Positions 58,351 through 64,000 of a stretch of DNA of 64,000 nt are shown piece after piece. Source of the DNA: Gonatopus flavifemur (lineage: Eukaryota > Arthropoda > Insecta > Hymenoptera > Dryinidae); the NCBI GenBank assembly GCA_018340375.1, contig JAFFJZ010000031.1:1-64000 (forward strand), read 5' to 3'. How positions within the stretch are numbered: the stretch's first letter is position 1; every line of letters starts with the position of its first letter. The position numbers and the translations under genes are program-made. The notes beneath the pieces were generated by a model that worked only from the letters and a program-made list of their open reading frames with translations, was not told the origin of the DNA and made no database searches.

Positions 58351-59645
58351 CGAGGGTGGATTGATAAGTTTCCGGCCTGACCAAGAAAAACAACGTTTTT
58401 AAGAATTTTTTTTTTTTTTATTTCTCAACATAATCTCCTCCAAGGCTGATACATTTCTCATAGCGGTGTTCTAGTCTAGTAATGCCATCTCTATAGACTG
58501 ATTCGTCAAGCTCCTCAAAATACCCATTTACAGCTTCGATTACTTCTTCATTGTCCGCAAATCTCTTACCGCCAAGCCATTTTTTGAGGTTAGGAAACAG
58601 ATAATAGTCACTCGGGGCTAGGTCTGGACAGTAGGGAGGGTGCGGCATTAATTCAAACTTCAGATCGTTGATTTTAGCCATCGCAACGATTGACGTGTGC
58701 GCTGGTGCGTTATCGTGATGAAACAAGATTTTTTTCTTCGCCAGATGAGGTCGTTTAATTTTCACTTCGTGGCTCAAACGTTGCAATAAGTCTGCGTAGT
58801 ATTGACCAGTGATAGTTTTACCCTTTTCAAGGTAATCAATGTGTATAATACCTCTTGCATCCCAAAAAACAGTAGCCATAACCTTGTTCGCCGAAAAAAT
58901 TGTTTTTGCCTTCTTTGGAGTTGGTTCCCCTGGTCCAATCCACTGTTTAGACTGTTCTTTGGTTTCAGGAGTGTAGTGGTGGACCCAAGTTTCGTCAACG
59001 GTTACGAATCGACGCAAAAATTCGCTTGGATTACGCTTATACAACGCCAAATTGGCGGTAGAAATGTTCTTTCGAATCAATTTTTGGTCGACTGTTAGCA
59101 AACGCGGCACCCATCTTGCACAGAGCTTTTCCATATACAAATGTTGGTGCAAAATATTTTGTACACGTTCATATGACATCTTACAGGTCTCAGCTATCTC
59201 ACGAACTTTTAATCTGCGATCTTTCAGCACTATTTGATGGATTTTTTCGATCATATCTGGAGTTGTGACCTCAATGGGGCGTCCTAAGCGAGGCTCATCA
59301 GAGGTGCTCACACGACCCTTTTTAAACTCGGAAACCCACTGCCTAATGGTTGAATATGATGGGGAGGATGTCCCCAGTGTTGAGTCCATCTCTTCTTTAA
59401 TTTCCTTCGGCGTTAACCCCTTCAAATAAAAGTATTTGATGACAGCACGATTTTCCAGCTTTTCCATTTTTACGAAAAACACAGAGGCGTCTTGGTCAGC
59501 GTGCTCTCAAAACTAAACTAACATGGCGATCGGACTGAAACTATAGCTACAAGCTATCTAAGGATGGTACTATAGAACGCCACCTCAAGGTAGGCCTAGT
59601 GGCGCCATCTCTTGGTCAGGCCGGAAACTTATCAATCCACCCTCG
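58351..59645 (-). mobile_element. Complete mariner element (1295 bp)
   Basis: Terminal inverted repeats of 36 bp, starting CGAGGGTGGATTGATAAGTT, match perfectly at both ends. TA flanks both sides, and TATG repeats on both sides show the target. The transposase gene inside is open, so both visible requirements for mobility are met. Confidence 0.95.
58418..59467 (-). CDS. Mariner transposase, intact
   Basis: 349 residues from the ATG at 59467 (MEKLENRAVIKYF); an upstream GTG in frame is not taken as the start. Helix-turn-helix units lie at about 15-50 and 85-110 (YSTIRQWVSEFKKGR, VREIAETCKMSYERVQNIL), followed by the linker motif WVPRLL. The catalytic triad is Asp158 (TVDETWVHHY), Asp252 (HHDNAPAHTS) and Asp287 (YCPDLAPSDYYLF). 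Exactly 34 residues lie between the last two, the mariner D,D34D signature. Length equals the usual 345-350. The enzyme binds the terminal repeats and moves the element in the nucleus by cut and paste at TA. It resembles the cecropia/mauritiana groups more than the two dead mariners in this window. Confidence 0.95.
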   Translation of the reverse strand: MEKLENRAVIKYFYLKGLTPKEIKEEMDSTLGTSSPSYSTIRQWVSEFKKGRVSTSDEPRLGRPIEVTTPDMIEKIHQIVLKDRRLKVREIAETCKMSYERVQNILHQHLYMEKLCARWVPRLLTVDQKLIRKNISTANLALYKRNPSEFLRRFVTVDETWVHHYTPETKEQSKQWIGPGEPTPKKAKTIFSANKVMATVFWDARGIIHIDYLEKGKTITGQYYADLLQRLSHEVKIKRPHLAKKKILFHHDNAPAHTSIVAMAKINDLKFELMPHPPYCPDLAPSDYYLFPNLKKWLGGKRFADNEEVIEAVNGYFEELDESVYRDGITRLEHRYEKCISLGGDYVEK

Positions 59646-59659
59646 TATGTATGTATGTA

Positions 59660-60129
59660 TTCATTTATATTCTGTCGGCGCCCTTTTACATTGGCTTGAA
59701 GGCGCCGCCCCCCTACAATTCTCTCCCCTCCACACATTCCCACAACTCTTACTAACATGAACAAAAACATTCCAAAAACAAATCAGAAAAAGAAAGAGAA
59801 GAAACTAAGATCTCCAAAACATCTCAGAATCCAAATCAAAAAATACCAAACAAAACAAAGAATACAGAGAAATCCTACCTATTTTCTGACTTCCATATCT
59901 CCCTATCTTATTCTCGAATCAAAAATAGGAACAAAAATAGTGTCTCTTTCATTCCTCTCTGTATTTCACTGAAAAACTTCCCTGCCCTTCACTTGTCTCC
60001 CCTTCTCTTCTCCTTTCCTTCCTGTGCTCCTCTTCTTTTCCCTGCGTTGCCATCTCCTTTCTTCCCTCTCTCTCCTCTCGCCGCTGTCCTTTTCGTTCGC
60101 TGTCCTCTTTTCTATCCCAAATCACCTCT
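59660..60129. other. Pyrimidine-rich non-coding DNA
   Basis: A C/T-rich run covers about 59985-60120 (CTTCTCTTCTCCTTTCCTTC and similar). A like tract resumes after 63122, so the retroelement that follows may have entered a pyrimidine-rich region. The 71-codon frame at 59757-59972 is unrecognised. Confidence 0.4.
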
Positions 60130-63087
60130 ATATCCTCGATTATGATGTGATTGCGGTTTCTGAAACATGGCTCAAGCCTGATATTGATGACTCCTTCTGC
60201 TCAATCGAAGGGTATAATGTCACTCGATGTGATAGAGTTGGACGTGGAGGAGGTGGTGTCTGCTTCTATACTAAATCTCACTTGAATACAAACCTTCTAC
60301 TTTCTTCTCATACTGATAAATATATTTCTCAACCTGAGGATTTATTCATTCAACTTACTGGTCTATCTATGCGTAAACTTCTTCTTGGAGTTATCTACCG
60401 ACCTCCCAAGATAGGTTTCTCTAATCTTGATCCAATTCTCACAGACATCACTTCTGACTATCATCATAAAGTTATATTCAGGGATATGAACGCTGATATG
60501 AACTCACAGTCCTTTGATGCTTCATATCTTCGAGGACTGACACATAGCATTAATATGCGCATCGTTCCGTATGGGACAACGCATCATACTGAAACCACAT
60601 CTACGTGGTTGGACGTGTGCTCAGTTGATGATTCATCTAATGTTGTGAGGAGGGGACAGGTTGAGGTTCCATTCTTGTCGAGTCATGATTTGATGTATGT
60701 TCAATATTCATTTAAGTCTCTCAATGCTAATGTACCACAAACAAAAAGTAGAAAATACACTAGATTAAACTGTCAGATGCTGCAGTCGCAATTACAATTA
60801 GTCTCCATGGATCAAAATAGTGTGCAATGTTTGAATGATCTTGTTGAAAATTTTAATTCCTCGCTCCATGAATTACTCAATCTGCATGCTCCTGTTGTTT
60901 CAAACCGATCAAATAATATGGAATATGTCCCTTGGATTGATGAAGAAATCAAAGGATTTATCAAATTGTGGAACTAGGCGCGACGACATTATCAACGATG
61001 TTCTTATCCAGAATTCGACAATCATTATCGGTTAGAATACAGCAGACTGAGAAACCTAGTCATCTTCCTAATGAGGAAATCTGAAAAGGAATTTTTTGAG
61101 ATGCGACTGTCCCAAACTAAGGGATCGAGGCAGTTGTGGAGAGAACTCAGGAGCTTGAGAATAATCAAAGATGGGGAATCTCACACTAGCACAGTTACCA
61201 AGTTCTCACTAGAAGACCTCCAGCAGTATTTTTCTTCGGTTTATAATAGTGCCCCATCGGATAGACCTAGTCTGCTTGATGCTTTTCATACATTGGATGA
61301 TTCGCTATTTCATTTCCCGTACGCCACACATGCTGATTTGCGACCTTACTTACATTTCTCACAATCTTCCATTTTTGGCCCTGATGTACTACCTAGTAGA
61401 TTTCTCTCCTATTGTGTTTCCTCTATCTAGACTGCACTTCTCGATATCATGGATTACTAATTCACTAATTGTGAATTCCCTCAAGTTTGGAAATACTCAT
61501 ATATTACTCCTGTACCGAAAACGAAAAATCCAGCTGATGTCACTGAATTTCGTCCAATTTCTATACTATGCGAGTGCAGTAAAATCTTAGAAAAACTTGC
61601 ACACCATTATCTTCTCACTTACTTGAGGAAGAATGAGTTGCTAGACTCTTATCAATTTGGTTTCGCTAAGCATAATTCCACACAAACAGCACTCATCAAT
61701 ATTATCGATGATATTCGTAAGGGAGTTGATCAGCGTATGGTAACGATACTTGTGTGTTTTAACTTTCCTAAAGCATTTGACACTGTGGATCATGCGTTGC
61801 TGATTGGAAAACTTGCAAAATTTAAGATATCTAGATCTGTATTGTGCTGGTTCTGGAGTTATCTAGCTGGAAGGTGTCAAGCGGTTGAAACTCCGGCAGG
61901 GATTACTAGCTCGATCCCAGTACACTCAGGTGTGCCCCAAGTTTCAGTGTTCGGACCGCTGTTATTCGCTCTTCATCTGAAAGATATCAATGAGTCCATA
62001 CAGTTTTGTGAAATATGTCAATATGCAGATGATTTACAAATATATTTCCATTGTCTTCCTCATTTATTGAGTGATACTATTGTGTTGATTATTCTTGAAA
62101 TAAAACACATTGTTGAGTGGTGCAATAATAACTCTTTGAAATTAAATCCCAACAGAACACAATGCATGATCCTTGGATCTTCTACGTACATCAATTCGTT
62201 CGAAATTGACAACCTACCTGAAATCTGTGTCGGGGATGTGTCGATTCCCTATGTAAATCGAATCAAAACGTTGGGTGTCACTCTTTCTTCAGCGTTCCAT
62301 TGGAGTGAACATGTGTTAGATCTACGAAGAAAAGTTCATCGTGCCATATATCAGTTAAGACTGAATGGCCACCTTCTCTCAATCAACATGAAAGCTAAAT
62401 TGGTATCTAGTCTAATTATCCCTTATTTCGACTATTGCTGTCTTGTTTTCACGGATATAACGGAGACAGAGGATCTGAAACTACAACGCTCCTTTAATGC
62501 TTGCGTCCGTTTCATTTTCAATGTTAAGCGAGATGAAAACATAACTCCCTATTTTCTGAGGTTACGTTGGTTGAAGTTGAAGGAACGACGTGAATACTTT
62601 CTTGGTTCATCTGTATATCAGATGTTGGGAACACGATTACCGTCATCTCTCTATAATCGTTTCAAATTCACCTATCAACACTCAACCTTCGATACTAGAT
62701 CTGATCGTAACGCTCTAGTTATACCCCTCCATCGTACCTCAACGTATGGGAAATCATTTACGATTTCGGCTGCAAGACTTTGGAACTCACTCCCAACCCA
62801 CATTCGGAATCAGCCAACTCTTGCTTCCTTCAAAAGAGATCTACATCATCTTCTCATCAGTAGATACTCATGATTGAGTCAATGACTCGAATGATGGTTT
62901 TATGTTTGAATTATGAATGGTAGTATAAAATGGGCTGAATTATTCAGATCTAGTGAGCATGTAAAGTGAATTCATTAGCTTCTAATTAGTTCTATGAGTT
63001 CTTTTTATTGTCGCTAGTTATTTAGAACCGCTGTAAAATACTATACTGTATTTGCCCCATAGGTTTTCCTAGGGCATAATAATAAAC

Positions 63088-63120
<33 letters not shown>

Positions 63121-63122
63121 CA
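60130..63122 (+). pseudogene. CR1/L2-like non-LTR retrotransposon, 5' truncated
   Basis: One frame from about 60138 to the stop at 62871-62873 carries an apurinic endonuclease (VIAVSETWLKP, GVCFYTKS, LLGVIYRPP, closing SHDLMYVQY; the start is missing). The reverse transcriptase follows with FRPISILCECSKILEKL, LVCFNFPKAFDTVDHALL (expected Asp changed to Asn), HSGVPQVSVFGPLLF and CQYADDLQIY, then a tail ending FTISAARLWNSLPTHIRNQP. Only three stops break it: TAG 60975, TAG 61428, TAA 61458; no frameshift was found. The order and tail sequence fit CR1/L2-type (Kiri/Daphne-like) elements, which nick DNA and copy RNA in place. The 5' truncation and the ATCT tail are usual for this process. Confidence 0.88.
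63089..63122 (+). repeat. ATCT microsatellite tail of the retroelement
   Basis: About eight TATC repeats follow AATAATAAACT directly. Such simple-repeat tails end many CR1-like elements and mark the 3' limit. Confidence 0.85.
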
Positions 63123-64000
63123 TCTTCTTTCTCCAACCTGATCCAGACATCCCTTCCTTCCTTCCCTATTCTCCTTATCTCCTCTGCTCGAATCTCTAGT
63201 CCCATCTTCTCCTCCAGCACCTCCAGCAGCCCCGCATTATCCTTCAACGCTCTCATCCTCTATCCTCGTACGATGATGTTCCTTCTTCTCCATATTTTAT
63301 CTCTCTCTTTCCATTCTTCCATCCTCTCTCTCTCTCTCTCTGTGAGTATAAGCCTGCACGCTCTTGCTTCGCTCTACTTTGTCTACTGTTTCACTGCATA
63401 TTTTGTGGCCCTATTGGGGTCGACCTTGTTTCAGTGCATCCCTTATCGGCTCGGGCATTTTTTTGAGCAACTAACGATAAGTAGCTATTTCGTTGGCAGC
63501 CGATGGTGGATGTTTTGTGATTCGCGTTTATCTGGTGTTGTTGGAGCATCTGCCAAGCGGGAAGACCAAGGCTGGTGTATTACAAGTACTTTTCGCGCGT
63601 GGCGCTTATCATTCGCCTCTTATCATTGATTGGTCTGTCTTCTCTACACGTCATCACGGTAACGTTGAGGTATTGGCCATTGTAGCACATCCACACTCCA
63701 CAGCATAAATCTCGCCTTCCAACGGGAGCCTTGACGACATCTTTGTTGGCATACTAATTCGTATCACATCACTTTTCAACGAGGTTTTTGACACATGCTT
63801 TCTCTATCCTCATTTGCGGTCTACATAGATAATAATTCAGTGATGCATTTCACAATAATACTTTCATCACATTCATCATTATAATGCGCGATTATTTCAT
63901 AGTACTAGCGTTCGTTCGTATATACTGCGTTGTGTGTGTCACACATATACTATGATACCGAGTGTATAGATACGTGCACACTGTTGTTGTATTCTTTCTA
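63123..64000. other. Unassigned right flank
   Basis: Pyrimidine-rich to about 63345 (CTCTCTCTCTCTCTCT near 63333), then mixed sequence. Frames at 63273-63629 and 63493-63708 overlap in different frames and match nothing I know. Confidence 0.3.

Noticed and set aside
59985..60130. Start of the CR1/L2-like ORF in the pyrimidine-rich run
   Set aside because: The frame is open there only because the sequence is low in A; endonuclease similarity begins near 60138.

Overview
This is nuclear DNA of an arthropod, most likely an insect. The sequence is AT-rich, has short spliced introns (a 69-bp intron at 48813-48881 and several short ones at 53.3-55 kb), and carries a BEL/Pao retroelement, three mariners, a P-like transposase and no bacterial operon. 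The species cannot be told from the sequence. I recognise no tRNA, rRNA or CRISPR array. Almost everything is mobile DNA, much of it nested; the only convincing host coding sequence is a pair of spliced exons at 48.6-49.1 kb.

Left third (1-28 kb): a fold-back element (331-1182); a minus-strand BEL/Pao retrotransposon (1335-8698) with intact gag, decayed pol and a truncated 5' LTR; a ~175-bp minisatellite (9.1-9.6 kb); a decayed P-like transposase (12.4-14.3 kb); a complete hAT-like transposon with long TIRs, 8-bp target duplication and an open 780-codon transposase (17169-21147), inserted in a 120-132 bp minisatellite rich in AGGTCA; and a 5.56-kb transposon bounded by 1.13-kb inverted repeats (22497-28061) whose DUF7869-like gene is closed only by two in-frame stops.

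Middle (28-48.6 kb): an uncharacterised element (29.4-32.2 kb) broken by a mariner and by a MITE; a non-LTR retroelement (36-39.4 kb) carrying three MITEs and an in-frame 417-bp duplication; a second decayed mariner; another uncharacterised element with a transposase-like gene (41.0-43.6 kb); and a composite dispersed repeat (45.9-47 kb) that is an inverted relative of the 16.5-22 kb and 28-29.6 kb repeats. A 1.57-kb palindrome follows and abuts the host exons.

Right part (48.6-64 kb): the host exons with a partial inverted copy of one of them, a MITE built of many small hairpins, an endonuclease fragment of a non-LTR element, three palindromic MITEs, a two-gene element with a spliced first gene (53.2-58.0 kb), an intact mariner inserted in TATG repeats (58351-59645), and a 5'-truncated CR1/L2-like element ending in an ATCT tail.

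The genes form no common pathway. The logic of the window is nested insertion: several small elements sit inside the reading frames of larger ones, which fixes their exact ends. Recurrent terminal families are CACGGAGA-type (four copies), TACCCnnACAGCA-type (three), GGATGGGGGCC-type (two), one TTAA-flanked element and one TA-flanked element.
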